Source: Macquaria australasica
Taxonomy: Eukaryota > Chordata > Actinopteri > Centrarchiformes > Percichthyidae
Reading direction: 5' to 3'
Assembly (NCBI GenBank): GCA_005408345.1
Contig: SEMN01000339.1
Location: forward strand, 372,001-436,000
Length of the DNA: 64,000 bases
In this document: positions 1 through 46,627 of the stretch, piece after piece
Layout: each line of letters starts with the position of its first letter
How positions within the stretch are numbered: position 1 is the first letter of the stretch
Program-made: the position numbers and the translations under genes
The notes under the pieces: model-generated
Seen by the model: only the letters and a program-made list of their open reading frames with translations
Databases searched by the model: none
Told to the model about the DNA's origin: nothing

Positions 1-3000
1 ACTGAAGTGTCTGTGCCTTAGTAATCTGAAATAAGATCTGTGGTTAAGGGCAGCCCAACCTCAGACAGACCACATAGATTATGTAATACATAGCGTTCTG
101 CTAGTTTCAGTGGGATCCCTTTATAAACACGTCTCACACAGAACCCCTCTGCATGATCTGAGAAGCTGTGCAGAGCATGCTTTACATATTATTTTCCATT
201 AATCAAATATGTAAATATAATGTATGGCATCATCCAGGAGGGCAGGAACGCAAAACTGTATTAAACAATAATTGTTGTGCATTCATGAGAAGAAAATTTG
301 CTCCAAATATCAAGGATTTACAATAATTTAGAATTCAAATTATGGTTATATAAAAAATGCTTCTAATATAATACTAAAATATTATTTGTATCACTCATTT
401 TACAAAGAAATTACTTTAACGACTTTGGAGTACTTTACCAAAAACATTAAATTGAATAATTAACACCTTGGGGAATGGGGCTTGTTAATATGTATTCCTA
501 ATTTATAAATATTTATAATTTAGTAGTAATAGTAATAAAAATGATAAATATTGTCTACAGTGTAAATAAGCTTCTCACTGTTAACTCAGCTGTAGTGGTT
601 TTGCTAGAATTAACTCTGCTCTCAAATAGCAGTGGGTTACTAAGGCTGTGAGCGGGGTCAAAGGGCACAGTCGATAGCTATGTGTACTGTGAACAAGAAC
701 AGTCAGTTCTTTAGCAGAGTTCGTTCTGCACATGAATACCTCTGAACAGTTAATTGCTGCCATGGCAACAGAACAGAGAGGGAAAGTGACATTAGGTGAG
801 TTGTTTGCAAGAAAGCGATCCTTCACAGTGACAGTGTGAAAGTGTGTGTCAGGGCTAGAAGTGTGTATGTGAGCGTAGGTCAACATTTTCTCCGTATCAC
901 CACACAAGCCATTCAGCGCTAACAAAAGCACTCTTGTGCTGCTAGATTGGGGAAGGTTACTAATGCTGGCAAGATCATAATCTAAGTCACATTGCAGTCA
1001 GGCAGTGGTGGGCTTTCACATTGGAGGGATATATTGGGAGCACTTATCGTATCTTGTAGTCACTAGGACTACAAAATGGGGGATTTTATGATAAAAAAAG
1101 TGTAAAATACCGAAAAGATGGAGATTTGGCTTTTATGTCTAATTAACCAATGTAAAAAATATAGTATCCAGTTCTGTTTCTTTCCAAGCGGTTAACATCA
1201 TAATGAAAATAGTTATCTTTACTTGAAGGGCATATTTCAAGAGTCTACAGCCATGCTATCAGCTCTTCATACTAAATGCTAATGTCAGCATGCCAACATG
1301 CTCAAAATGATAAAGCTAACAAACTGATGTTTATCAGGTAATGTTTACCATGTATACCATCTTAGTTTTGTGTGTTAGCATTCTAACATTTGCTAATGGC
1401 ACTGAACTTTAAAAAAAACGCAGATGTCATTTAATGTTATTAAAGTTTTGCAAGTATTTGGTCGTAAACAAAATATTGGAAAAATGAAAATGTTGACCTG
1501 ATGATGGTGCTACATGACTGTACCAAATTTCATGGCAAACCATCCAAACCATCCATCCATCATGGTGGCGCTATAGGAAAAGTCATGAGATCACCAAAGT
1601 CATTACAACACAACGTCTGGGAACTGTGAATGTTTGTACAAAATGTTATGCCAATCCATCAGATGTTTAGATATTTCCCTGGATAAGTGGGGATCGCCTA
1701 AGTCATCAGGATTCATCCTCTGGGCACCATGGATTCTGTACTAAATTCCATGGCAATCCATCCAATAGTTGTCGAGACATTTCATTAAAAAACCCGAAAA
1801 CTTTAACCTCATGGTTGCGCTAGAGAAAAGTCAGGGGATCACCAAAGTCGGTATGCATCATCATCTCAGGACCACAAAATTTCATGGCAATCCATCAAAT
1901 GGTGACTCGACTGTCTTACAGAGAGACTGACATTGCCATCTCTAAAGCCACGCCATTAAGCATTTATAGTTAATAAAAGACACAAACAGAACGGAATTAA
2001 AAAAAAGGCCAAACAGATTCCAGTAAAATAGAAAAGAGATGGAAAAGAAAGTTTCCACTGCAGAGCTGCTGTTCATTGTGCATATGGTCTGAAATGATTT
2101 AATAGCCTTTGTCTCTGAGAGCAGGGCAAAGCAGCTGAGGTGTGAGATGGGAAATGACAAGGGACTGACACATACAGGTGTGCCTACATTGGCTTTGTAG
2201 GTCTAAAGGATTTTTCTGAGGACTGGGCAGCCTGTCAGGTGCCTAAGCACTGGCTGGCTCCTATTTATGCACTTTCCTGGTGGTGGTACGGGTTGAAAGC
2301 TTCATTGGTTGTGTGTGTATAGGATCACATGGCTTCAAGGTCAGATCATTTTTCAGTGATTTCACTTGACTTTGACTCCGCTAACCTCAGTTCTATAAGA
2401 AAAAAAACAATCAGTCAAATGACTGATTTCTTAAACAGTAATCAACACCAGGAAAATGAAGAAAATATAATTCTGATGAGAGGATAATCGAGTGGGATAT
2501 CCTGAGTGGGCCTCCAAGGGGATTGCATCACCACAGTGTGCCTGCTGTGATGATGTTATCAGGGACAGCTGCATGGGGCGGAGCCAGGGTTCAGGCTCTC
2601 AGGAAGCCAAGAGGCAGCCAGTTGCCAGCAGATCCCCTCGGCTGAGACCCACCTGCTTCGTATGTCCATTTTTCCTCTAAACCCCTCAAAGGGATTCCCT
2701 GAGTCCTCTTCTATGTCCACTGGCCCCTGCGTCTTTGAAGTCATGATCCTGTGTGTTTTCATGGCATTGAAGTCATTATCCTATGGTCGTGTCGTGTCAT
2801 GCGTTTGATCCAAAAGTTTGTTTGAAGTTTTAGAGGGAACTCTTAATGTAACTGTTGGTCACAGGCCAAACATATTAGAGCTATATAAACAAAGGCAATT
2901 ATTAACAACCAATGATGATCCAAACCAATCACTCCCGTAGTCTATTTATGAATCGGAATTTCTCAGACCAGTGAAATCTGCAGTTTATGTAAAGGGACAT

Positions 3001-5522
3001 CAGCATCAATGGTTGGCAGTAGCTGGCATGCACAGGGCAGTGCTACTAATTTAATTAAAAGCCCTTGAAGAAGAAGAAGCCCAGCCTAACTTAATACCAT
3101 CAATTAGGGGTTGCTCTGCCATCTGACTAAAATCCCACACCCCATTTGTGTGATTCATACAGGAAAATATGCCTCTTTGTCTCCGAGGTCAACCAACTCT
3201 TTGGAGAAGCTGGCGTAGGGTCAGGAAACAGTAGTTGAGGGTGTAGGAGTGGGAACGAAGGCAGTAGGGCCGGGGGTTGTTCTACTAGATAAGCCATAGC
3301 ATGAGGTCATTTTGAATGAGAACTCATGTATTTTCATCTCCGCTTATGGCTACTTCATAGGGAAACAGCTGCTCTTAAGAGGAATCTGTTGTAGAGCATG
3401 AGAGAATATTTTCAGGGTTTCATTTCAAATGCTTCCCAATTTTAGATAGATGGAAAAGCTTTTCTTAGAAACATTTATTAAGTATGATCATTGTGCAGGT
3501 GTATTTGTAGTCCATGATCCAGATGCTTTGATTTCATGTCCACTATCATTCCGTATCTAATATTAAAATGTACTCTCCATTTGTCACTTTTTTTTGCCTT
3601 TGTTTTTTTAAGTTGGTGCTCAGAGAAGGTTGATTTATGAGGCCTGTCGAGGATGTGGATTCTGCCCATTTTGAGAGAATTTTGAAATCAATTTTGGCAG
3701 TGAAGCAATCTTATTATGAGACATTTATTTTTATATCAGTTTACAAAAGAGGAGAGGATGTTCCAAGCAAGGTAGCAGAAAGCCCAGTTGCCATGGATCT
3801 GTAACTTTAAAAGGGGTGCACTTTCATTTCCAAGGTCACATCAGTCTTTTACTCACACCTATGGAAACGTTTAAGTCCATGATGCAATAAAGGTCTTGAT
3901 CCAATTTCATCTTTTTGAGTAATCATTCTCTCAGATCTGATCAGTCTCTCATAGAAGCATTAGACTTGATAGGACACTCAGACCTTCTGTCCTCTCTCTT
4001 AAGTAAAGCAGTCTCCTGGACAAGAACGCATGAATTACTCATTCAAGGTCATGTCAGACCTCTCTGCGTCAGGATGCCAAAAAATGAGCATGTGACATTA
4101 TGCCAATATGGCAATTGAATTAGGTGCAACTGGACATATCACCACACTGTCATTCATCCATGTCACTGTTCAGTAATCAAAGTAACAGCATGAACTATTG
4201 TGTACGATTTCATCAGTCCTGTTTTATCAAAGCCTTATGTGTACTGTTATTTCTGCGGCATCTCACATAAACTAACAACAGCGATGGCAGATGCAAGCTT
4301 TGTTTTTGAGTGGCAGGGTGCACCCCAGTAGTCTGTGCTCCCTTCAATCCAACCATCCCTGCAGTTTGTCTCCAACAGAGCTCACCATGGAGACTAAAAC
4401 ACTTTTTGGCTCAGGTTGAGAGGAGATCCATGTATGTGTGTGAGCATGTATGAGTCATTATTAGGAATGTTTTATCATTTCATAATGAAATGGAAACAGC
4501 ATGTGTGTGAGATTAGGTGAGCGAAGAATGCAGCACAATGCTTGGGCATCATTTTATGCAATCTTCTGTCATTTAGAAAAAAAAGTGTTTATGGCAAACC
4601 CAGAAGGAAATTCCTTCAACTGTGCATTTTAAGTGCTTTGACTTACCTTAAAGTTACCCACAGATTTGTATTCACTTTTGCCATATTTATATAAACCTTT
4701 GCTCAATAAGTCTTGAGAATTTTTACATCATATACTCTTCTGTTCTCCAGCAGTGTTCCTCTGTGAGCCTGGCTCTTTGATAGAGAATAATATTACATTT
4801 TGATTGGTCCCCACTGTTACCACAGCAATATTGCAATGCTGAGTGTCATCAAATGTGTCCCGGGCTGGAATGGAAGAAATATTACATTTCCTGTTTTTAA
4901 TTTTGAGCGAAAAGTTGAACTGGGACATTGGCAGCCCAGTAGAGGAGATTAAAATGTGTGTGACTTCACTTTTTTTTTTTCTGTGAAAAAGATTTGGAGA
5001 AAATTAGGCAGGAAGTATGCGGTTTTCCCTGAAACCTAATGTTTCCTCTGGGAACTGCAGCATTGTTACACTGTTTATCATCTTCACTGACTACATTTCC
5101 ACTGAGTATTGCGATTTCTGTAAAACTGAGTTTAGTAGTTTTTAAGAGAAAGACATTTGTGTTCTCCAGCAATATTTAACCTTGGCTAAACATTTTAACT
5201 TTTTGGCATAGAGAATTTCTGTGGTACTGTAGATGATAAACCCACAGCTGAAATATCAGTCCCTCTGTGTGTTTTCTTATTAGCAATTATTTATACTGAG
5301 AGATGAGAAAAACGGCACTGGTGACAGTGCACTGCCAGGACATCCAGTGGATGTTAACTGGATGTTAACTGCTCCTGAACTTCTATTCAAGAATGTATAA
5401 TGCATGACTAGGGAATATGGTGCAAGATAGAAGCTTTCTTGGAAGATTGCCCAAGCAATGGGCCAAGCTCCATGTCTAAACCACTCTTGTTCTAATTCAT
5501 TTATTCTTGTTCTGTCCCCAAG
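1..5522. other. Non-coding DNA upstream of the first recognised ankfn1 exon
   Basis: No exon or RNA gene could be supported here. The first recognised exon opens with the last base of a split codon, so at least one earlier coding exon exists. It is either upstream of the window or too small to recognise here. The interval is ordinary AT-rich teleost sequence with one dispersed repeat (about 1255-1930), and a short duplicated 11-mer, tggatgttaac, near 5347-5371. This is probably intron of the long isoform. Confidence 0.6.
1255..1930 (+). repeat. Dispersed teleost repeat built of ~100-130-bp units, copy 1
   Basis: Contains four degenerate copies of a motif like caaatttcatggcaatccat at about 1524, 1639, 1741 and 1873, interleaved with 'gatcaccaaagtcat' and 'tcatggtggcgctag' phrases. 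The left edge is a gctaatgtcagcatg stretch. The same phrases recur at 28915-29270 in the same orientation and at 53425-54000 inverted, so this is a mobile or tandem-amplified repeat family. I cannot assign a class: no ORF and no clear terminal repeats are visible. Confidence 0.75.
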
Positions 5523-38304
<32,782 letters not shown>

Positions 38305-38372
38305 TACTTTCAGGAGAGAGAATGAGATGAAGAAAACGTTCAAGAGTTCATGCCATGTGCAGATTCTATTTC

Positions 38373-38378
38373 AATAAA
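38373..38378 (+). terminator. ankfn1 poly(A) signal AATAAA
   Basis: Canonical hexamer 69 nt past the stop codon, with a GT-containing stretch (gtgtattg) directly after it. This implies a very short 3' UTR of about 90 nt. Confidence 0.7.
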
Positions 38379-39504
38379 TGTGTATTGAAATTAAGGAACT
38401 GTTACATTTGTACAAACAGGTTCCTAACAGGTTCCTAAACTGTAGGAGCTGAACTCTACACTATTTCCTCTCTCACTGTGGTGTTACCGTACACAACTGC
38501 AGCTATAAGATATTGTCATATTTTCTGCTGTGTTCTTGTTATCTGAAAGGCTTCTGTTTCCATGAAATGTGTTCTCCCTTACGTAGGACCTTTTTTTATG
38601 AACATCAGAGACCCTCATATGGACACCAAATGAACAATAATAAAATGGAACAAAGAGAAAAGAGTTTTTTGTGCTGTCAGAAATCATTGGGAAAAAGTTT
38701 GTGATGCTGAGCAAGATTAATGGAGCGTCACTTTGACTTCTGGCATGATTGACGCCGGCACATCGGGCCGTGCATGTTGCCAAAACGACATGGGCAGCAT
38801 CACCGCCTCCCCAGCCACACGCGGACACTGCTTTTCCTATGAACTCTCTCATTGTGTCATTCCCAAAGAGCTGTCGGCTGCAGCCGGCCAGCCCCATGTT
38901 CCCAGGATGTGGGCTCTGGACCCGGCCCAGAGGGCAGGAAGGAAGGGAGAAGTACAGAGGGGGGCTGGCGTCTCCACTTGGGGACGCAATCGGCCCGACG
39001 ATTTGGCCCGTCAGCCCGTCACTCAACTGCGTTTGGCCACTGTACTGTCTGGTAGTGAAGCAGCCAAGCAAGGGAGAGAGAGCTTGATAGAGAGTGAGAG
39101 AGAGAGAGAGGGGGTCGAGGAGGAGGAGGAGGGTGGAGGCTGCATCTTTTAGAACCTGGCACTGGCTCTCTGGTGCTCTTTTTCTCCCTTTTGCAGCAAC
39201 CAATCCTCTGTGTCGTAGACTCAGTCGTAGTGTAGCTAACAAATACGATCATCTCACTTTGTGAAGTAACACAAAATAAAACCAGCTAATTTGGATTTTC
39301 ACAAGAGAGAAAAAACAAGCAATACTTGACTCTTTTTGTTTTTCTAATAGATGGAGAAAAGCATGTAAACCTTCCAGAATTGTGCTGAGTACATCTGAAG
39401 TACTGTAGTCATGCTGTGCTAAAAGTTGACCAGTTCAGTGTTTTGTTGTGTTTGGTTCAGTGGTATTCCCAGATGCATCAGAAAATGGTGCCCATCAGTC
39501 TAGA

Positions 39505-39590
39505 GCAGTGTCTCCCAAAGGGATTCTAGTGTGAAAGGGATGACTCAAGTTGTTAAGAGGCCCGTTGTTTGTATGCAAAGTAACATACTG
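39505..39590. mobile_element. Possible hAT-like terminal fragment
   Basis: The start gagcagtgtctcccaaaggg resembles the CAGTGTTTCCCAA-type terminal repeat of hAT elements. No opposite terminus was seen. Weak. Confidence 0.25.
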
Positions 39591-42500
39591 TGTAGTCCAG
39601 ACCGTCTCCTAAACTGCTTCAAAATACGTTATATATGACAGGATGAAAAGAACTATAAGATGGTTACAAATATATTTTAGAGACTCAACGAACCGCGGGT
39701 CATGTGACTGATGGAGAAAAGTGAAGGCATCAGTAGGCTAGTTTTGTTAACTTGTCTACCTGTATTGAAGGAGAAGATGCGGATAACACAACTGTCCTTA
39801 GAAAATAAGTAAAACTCTCTATTGCAAAGGAAAAAATGCAGTAAAGCCTGTTAATCAACCTGCCGCATTTCTTTATTCTTTCACCTCTATTTAGTTTTGA
39901 CAAATTGTTATTTGAACAATGCAAAATCACAATCACGGGACTTGTAGAAAGCCAGCCTCCCTCCAAAATATGACATTATATCTACTATGCAACAATTTTT
40001 GAGAACACAGACCACTGTGGGAGTCTCAATGCAATTTCATCAAAATTAAAACATCAAAAGATAGCTGAAAACGTTGAATAAAGCATGTAAGAGTCGTGCG
40101 ATGTGTTTTTATATCTATTATGAACATTCATGCAAACGTAACGTCTAGCTTCTAGATTCTGGAAACCACATCCAATCAAAACATCAATCAACAAACGTAG
40201 TTTCATTTCCTACTGAAAAAGCATCTTTTAGATAACATTGTAATAACTCGCACAGCAAATGCTGGTCAGTCGGGAGTAAACATGCTAGCAGATTAGCTCG
40301 TGAGTGCTAGCTTGTCTACCCTGATCGGTTGCGTGACCCTCACCTTGCAAGTTGTGTTGTTCAGTCAAGAGCTTTCGATGACCTCAGTTACCAAAACACT
40401 GATGCAGGTATTGCAGTTTTGGGATTGAACCACGTTATTAATAAGGCCTCTTAACAACACCATCCTTTTTAGCGAATTTTTGGGAACCTGTGCCAAGTTT
40501 TGGTTTTTCTGTTCAACCTATACAGTCTGTGAAACCTCACAACATTACATTTGAAACAGAACAGTCTGTGCATTGTTTACATCGAACTCCACAGCTCACA
40601 CTCGCAGAAACTGCAGGTTGTTGTGTTTTATTTTTTTTTTTTATATCTACTGTTTTTCAGCACATGATGAATACTTTTTTCCTGCTGTAAAACCTCAACC
40701 AGGCTCAGCAACATCATACCATTATAATAACCTGCAGCATTTCCAAATGTAGCACCAGAAAGGTCCAAAAGAGGAGAGTTTGATGGGTGAAGTCAGTGGA
40801 CCTGGCCTCAGTTACTGTAGCATACCAGGTTCCCAGGATGCTGTGGAACCTGTCACAGGTGGAGTTAACAGTGGTGTCTCTCAAAGTGTTTACAGAGTTT
40901 AGTTTCCTTACACCTTCAAAGGTGTGTTTACTACGTGTAACTACTGTATAAAGACGTCTTATGACAAACTGATGTTATAAGTTGTGTTTGGTTTTACTAA
41001 TGGCTTGAACTCTTGTGTTAGCGCTTAGATGTCTTCTTTATTCACATTGTTAAAAGCGGTTTTTACAAGGGCCAACTGCAAAAACAAATCACACAACCAG
41101 AACTCGAACCATGTACATAGACTAACAAGACCAGGGGATGAATGTACTGTATCTGCCCTAAATGTGAAAGTAAGTGAATGTGGGGCTGTCATCACTGCAG
41201 AGATCAAAGGTCAGTGAAGTTATAGGCAGGAATCTGTCTTAAGATTGTGCTGAAGGGGAAGAGGGGGGTTTAAATTCCCTTTCCAGGCAAAAAATAAAGC
41301 CCCATGTTTACAAGGAGCTGTTGGCAGATCCATCAGGCGAAGTCATGAAGGAGACATCACGTCACTTTTTTTAAAATCTATTTTTATTGAACAATAAATG
41401 AATATTGCAAAATAAAAGCCTTAGTTGTTTATGTGGGTTTCTTCTCTTTTAACGGATCACCGCACACGAGTGTAGGAAGTTTCTAACCTTCATGTGTGTC
41501 CCACTGACCATTAACAACATCTTTTATGTGTTATCGACCTTTTTACACTTCCTGTTTGAGAGATAGACCACTTATAGTATTTTACGCATTAACTGCACTA
41601 CGTTGTCTTAGTTCGAGAGCTGACAAGTTCCGCTAGGATCCATGATATATGTATTTTGGCACACGTCATCAGCCATAAGGGGCATAACAAGCTTATATTT
41701 CAAGTGTGTGCAGATCAGATTTTCTTTGGGGCTTATTCTTTTAGTTTGGAGTTTCATCCGCATGTATGATACGCTCCCCAAAAGCTGTTCATTCATCTGA
41801 TATGAATGAGAGTCAATGACAAATAGAGGGCACTTGTTCCTACAGATGCTATATTGCAATGACCTCATCAGTGTTTGCCACCCAGTTGATGAAAACTGAA
41901 TGGTGGGCAGCTGCAGACAGAATCTCACCGAATAAGTGGTGGGCATGGCCACATGAAGCCTGCGGCGTGCACTCACCAGGGATGAACAATGATGTTACTA
42001 TTGCCTGTGTTGAGGGAATGTTTCTACTGTCAATTTTGTAACAGGTTTGAGTAGAGTTTAGGCTTAGCATAAGGAAAATACTTGACATAATGACATCCCC
42101 TCCACCAGTTTCAGGGTGATGTGTGTTACGTCAGCTTCACGTTCTCAAAGCAGCACTGTAAAGATGAGATACGCATGTTTGTAGAATTACACTCAACATA
42201 AAAAAAGATCTAGATGCCTCTTTTTTATAGGATACTGAAATATGGTTTTCCAGACTCAATGCTGTTACCCTCATCAAATACTAGCAGTCTGTAAGCATCC
42301 CATTGCTATTCATGATGTTGAATTAACAATACAATTGACTTTGAAAAAGGGGATTCCACTCTTTAAAGTGAGTGACAATTATATATTATATATATATATC
42401 TCCAGATATTAACTTAAAGATGTTCTCAATGTTAAACTTCAGGGAACCCAAGGCCTCCATCCAGACTGATAGAACACTTTACTTTGAAAGTTTCCAGCCT

Positions 42501-44396
42501 GTCTCACCTCTGACCACACCCAGTATAAGTGTGCTTGGATGTGTAACCACACCCAGCAGTGATGTCACGGTGTCCTGGAGTGCACCTGTGCATCACTGCA
42601 GCAAGGCGAGGTGTTGAATCCAATGTTGGTGTTCATTTACATAAAGATCTTGCCAATAGATTCTTTAATTTTCCAAGTTGTCAGCACCAGTGCATTTCAG
42701 TTTAGAGATTTCTGATATTTCATCCAGTCGAACTGTTGAAACTTAAAATTCAACGTTAAAAACAAACCCTTTGTAAATAAAATAGCCATGTGCTTCATGT
42801 CACACTCCGTTTACATACATATCTGTTTACATACGTATTTACTGCTGAAGAATAGATGCTCAATGGTACAAACTTAAAAGTAATGGAACTAAAAACTCAT
42901 ATACATGTGCATTAATAAAGCTTTATGTTGCACAGCTCTGTTATTATACAGAGTGTTAAAATGTTTAGTTGAATCATGATCCCAGGGTTGCATTCTGGCT
43001 GGCCAGGTTGCTTTCAGCAGGCTCATATCACAGCGCTCCCTTGCTTGCGCCATGTGTTTTTTCAGCCCTTGAGCAAATAAAATGCTGCATGCTTCCCTGT
43101 CAACAGATCCTACAAACACTAATGTGCAGATGGACACAAACACACGCAAAAACACACGTTGGTGCACATAAGCGGCACGCACTCAGGAATCGTGACATTT
43201 GAATGTGTAAATGCACATGTATACCATGTAGAGAATTTACACTTTTGTACTATATCGACAGACAAATTCACACACCCTTTCCCAAGCAGCTTATCACACA
43301 CAAATCATGCCATAATGCATCCTTGCCAACACACTACGCCTTTAAGAGCAGCCCTTTACCGTTTATTGACAGTAACTTAAGAATTGTACTGGAATTCTGA
43401 CACCTCCTAATTTTAAACCTTCTGACTCCAGGAGGACCCGAGCTAAATATAACCCCTGGCATATATCTGAATACCTATAAAGAAAACATTCCAAAAACAC
43501 CCTGAATAGTGGCTATTCATGCTCATAAAAGAGATTCAAAGTGGAGTGCGCTTAGACTCGTGACTCATCAAAATATCTGCAGCAACAAAATGAAGCTGTG
43601 TATCTGGGAGAATCATTTGATAGGTGATTTCGTCAGCACCTGCCCTGGCTAGAGAAGTAGGATTCAGAGACTGTTAAGCTTCCGTACTGGAAGTGGAAGA
43701 GTCCAGAGTGCTCGTGCTCCAGTTTGTGTGCGGCTAAACTGATCCGCCTGCAAAACAGCAACCGATACATCTTGGAAAGTGAGCAGGCTTCAGGCCCTGA
43801 TCTCCTCCGTCTCAGAGTGCCCCACCTCCGTGCTCTTCAACTTGACCCTTCCTGAGGTCGTTTAGGATTATGGGCCGAAGGGTTGGTCCACACCTTGGAC
43901 AGATAACCTTGCAAACACACACACACATGCCCAACACTTCTGACATGAATCCGAAACGGGCACACTTACCCAACATGTACAACTTTTTTGTAGAGATGGA
44001 TGCTTAAACGTGTGACTGTGTGACTGTGGATGCAGAGATGTATTCAAAGGAAAATGACGTGCTTTTCAAAACAGGTTCAAAACACACAAAACACTTCTCT
44101 CATATGCTTCAAATTGAATTGAAGTTCACATTATGTTATGTTGTTACATGTTACAAACATATGTTATGTATGTTATGTTAGTTCAAATGTGCGCTGCTTT
44201 GACAGCTCTCAGTGACATCTCTCTTTCCTCTCCTTCTATTCCATATCTGCACTCACCTGTTTCCCTCCCTCCCCCCAGCCCCTCACATCAGCCACAACCC
44301 CCTGCCCCGCCCTGCCTACCACCAGCCGATTTCAGCCTGGCACTTACTGGCAGATTAGTGGCGGCGTATATGTATGCGTATGCTGGCATGTGTGTG

Positions 44397-44399
<3 letters not shown>

Positions 44400-44439
<40 letters not shown>
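44400..44439. repeat. (TG)n microsatellite
   Basis: A TG run of about 39 bp, followed by a CT/CCCT-rich tract at 44480-44545. Confidence 0.92.
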
Positions 44440-44440
<1 letters not shown>

Positions 44441-44508
44441 GGGTGGGAAAAGTGAAGCCTGCCACCACTGCATCACTCATTTCTCTCCCTCTCTCACCCT
44501 CTCTCACC

Positions 44509-44539
<31 letters not shown>

Positions 44540-44724
44540 CCTCCCCAGGGCCCATAAACCTTTAAAGCACCTATAAAACACTTGGCGAGGCCTTTTTGAA
44601 GTTTTTATGAAGATCTGGCTTTATTGTTCCCAAGAGATGAGCCCCGCTCCGCTGGCGCCTCGGAGCTTTCTGGAAGTGCCAGTGAATTCGGGGGGGAGCT
44701 GGGTGGTAGCAGAGGAGGGAGTCC

Positions 44725-44769
44725 CAGGGAGGGAGGGAGGGAGGGAGGGCCTGGGGGGGGGGGGGGGGG
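44725..44769 (+). repeat. (GGGA)n plus G17 tract, G-quadruplex-prone
   Basis: Five tandem GGGA units followed by a run of 17 G (44753-44769). At least six G-triplets within 45 bp make intramolecular quadruplex formation likely. It sits within a GC-rich block in the ankfn1-nog2 interval. Confidence 0.85.
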
Positions 44770-45475
44770 CACCATGGAGCCTGTGTTTTTATGCCCCCCT
44801 GTGCATATGTGTGTAGTGTGTGGGGCATATGTGTGTGCACATGCATGCAAGTGTGTGTCAGGGTGGCAGAAGAGCTGCAGATGCAGTGTGGAAAGCAACA
44901 GTGACAACTTTATCTCTGGGTGTTGAGTTGATGTCCTTGAGGTAGATTATAGATTTAAGACACATCAAATCAAACACAAAGTTCTAATAAAAGCACATGT
45001 GTTTGAACACAAGCATGCATGTGTTGTAGCATGTGTGTGTCTGTGGATGCCTGCGTATGTGTTCGCAGACTTTGGGGCCAGCAGGTTGCGTCCTTGTTGT
45101 TTGAAGTGGGGCTCTGTTGTTCTCATAGAGCTAAATGAATGGAGCCGGACCCCCCTCCATCTGTCTGATCCAGCGGCACCGGCCCTCCCTCCCAAATCCC
45201 GGCTCTGACGCCTGACGCACCGGCCCCCTTAAAGGAACAGTTGGCAAACGGACGGCCCATTAAACAGGCGAGGGCGACGAGCCCTCACCTCTAAGCAGCA
45301 CTTGTAAGAGCAGAGAGAGAGAGCGAGAGTGAGAGAGAGTGAGAGGGAGTGAGAGAGAGAGAGAGAGAGAGGAAGGAGATAAAAGTAATCAAGAAATTTG
45401 TGTGTGAGGAATGCATGTGTACATTTTATGTGTGAATGTGTCTGTGAAATGCAAAACCTGATTGCTTCTTAACTC

Positions 45476-45480
<5 letters not shown>

Positions 45481-45522
<42 letters not shown>
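45481..45522. repeat. (TG)n microsatellite
   Basis: A pure TG run of 42 bp with a short imperfect extension to 45530. Confidence 0.93.
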
Positions 45523-45526
<4 letters not shown>

Positions 45527-46537
45527 TGTGCTGGGAGTGTCAGTTACAACTCAGTGGCCATGACATTAGCCATGCTGGTGGCTTTGACTGTGCCTTTGCC
45601 TTCCACAAGCCCCCATTGTCACAAAGGTGTGTATTCTCACCTTCTAATCAAGGCTTTGACAGGAGAATGTCTTCTTTCTTCTTAAATGTCCTCAGTCATC
45701 TGGCCCTCATTTGGTAATCCAGTTTGATTACTTGCTTGAGTAGAACGTATTAAATGGGATCTGATTAAATCGCTTGTTTATGTTTTAATTCCAGCTGTTT
45801 TTGTCATTAAATGTGTTTTAACCATAACTGGCCAAAATAGCTCATGAAAACCGAGGAGATAATTGACTCACAATTCAATGAAGTATCCATTTTTAACAAG
45901 TATGCACACTCCACAGGGACATCTGATCATTAACTTATCACCTACCTACATCACCTACATGTTTTTTCTAATGGGAACCTATATGAGTTTGGTGCCTCCT
46001 GTCACCCAAAAACAGGGCCAAGTAAAATGGAAAACAGTCACATCTTGACATAAAACTTCTCCTGTTGGAGGTCAAAGAAAAACCAATTCATCCAACATCC
46101 TTGTGGAGTCTAACTACAGGCCCCGATGCTTCCCGTGTCAACCATTTGTCATCGTCTGCACAGTTATGAACCACACTGGTTTGTTTGAAAGTGCTCAAAA
46201 CTTCCCTCACCCACCCTGTGTTTTAATGCTGGGGAAAACAACAGCTTGGGTCTGCAGTGCAAGTTGGGTGCATGCAGAGGAGCCAGAGCGTTGGTCCGAG
46301 GAGAGCCAACACTGATGACAAAAAAATCTAAGAAGCAGACAAAGATGAGAGGAGGAAGGGGCAGTAAAGGGCTAGCTGAGGGTATTCTGCGTTCAGTTTC
46401 AGTATCCTGTGCCTGGCAAACAACCTGAAAGCAATTTATTTTCTTTCCCCAGACATTTAGGATCAAATCCATGTTAGTCATTGACATAAAAGGGTCTGAA
46501 AAAGCAAGGAAAGAGGAAAGAGAAAACACCAGCTCGG

Positions 46538-46538
<1 letters not shown>

Positions 46539-46624
<86 letters not shown>
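46539..46624. repeat. (TG)n microsatellite, 86 bp
   Basis: A long uninterrupted TG run ending at a GCGC step. Confidence 0.96.

Positions 46625-46627
<3 letters not shown>

Noticed and set aside
763..800. ATG in good context followed by ttag|gtgagt, resembling a first coding exon
   Set aside because: The frame from this ATG meets TGA at 787, before the donor.
38484..39242. 252-codon minus-strand open frame
   Set aside because: No family resemblance. It crosses a GC-rich block and a GA-rich simple repeat.
42372..42617. 81-codon open frame ending with Ser/Thr-rich FN3-like words (VTVSWSAPV)
   Set aside because: The resemblance is a few residues only, with no conserved Tyr/Gly landmarks and no splice sites. 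Likely chance.
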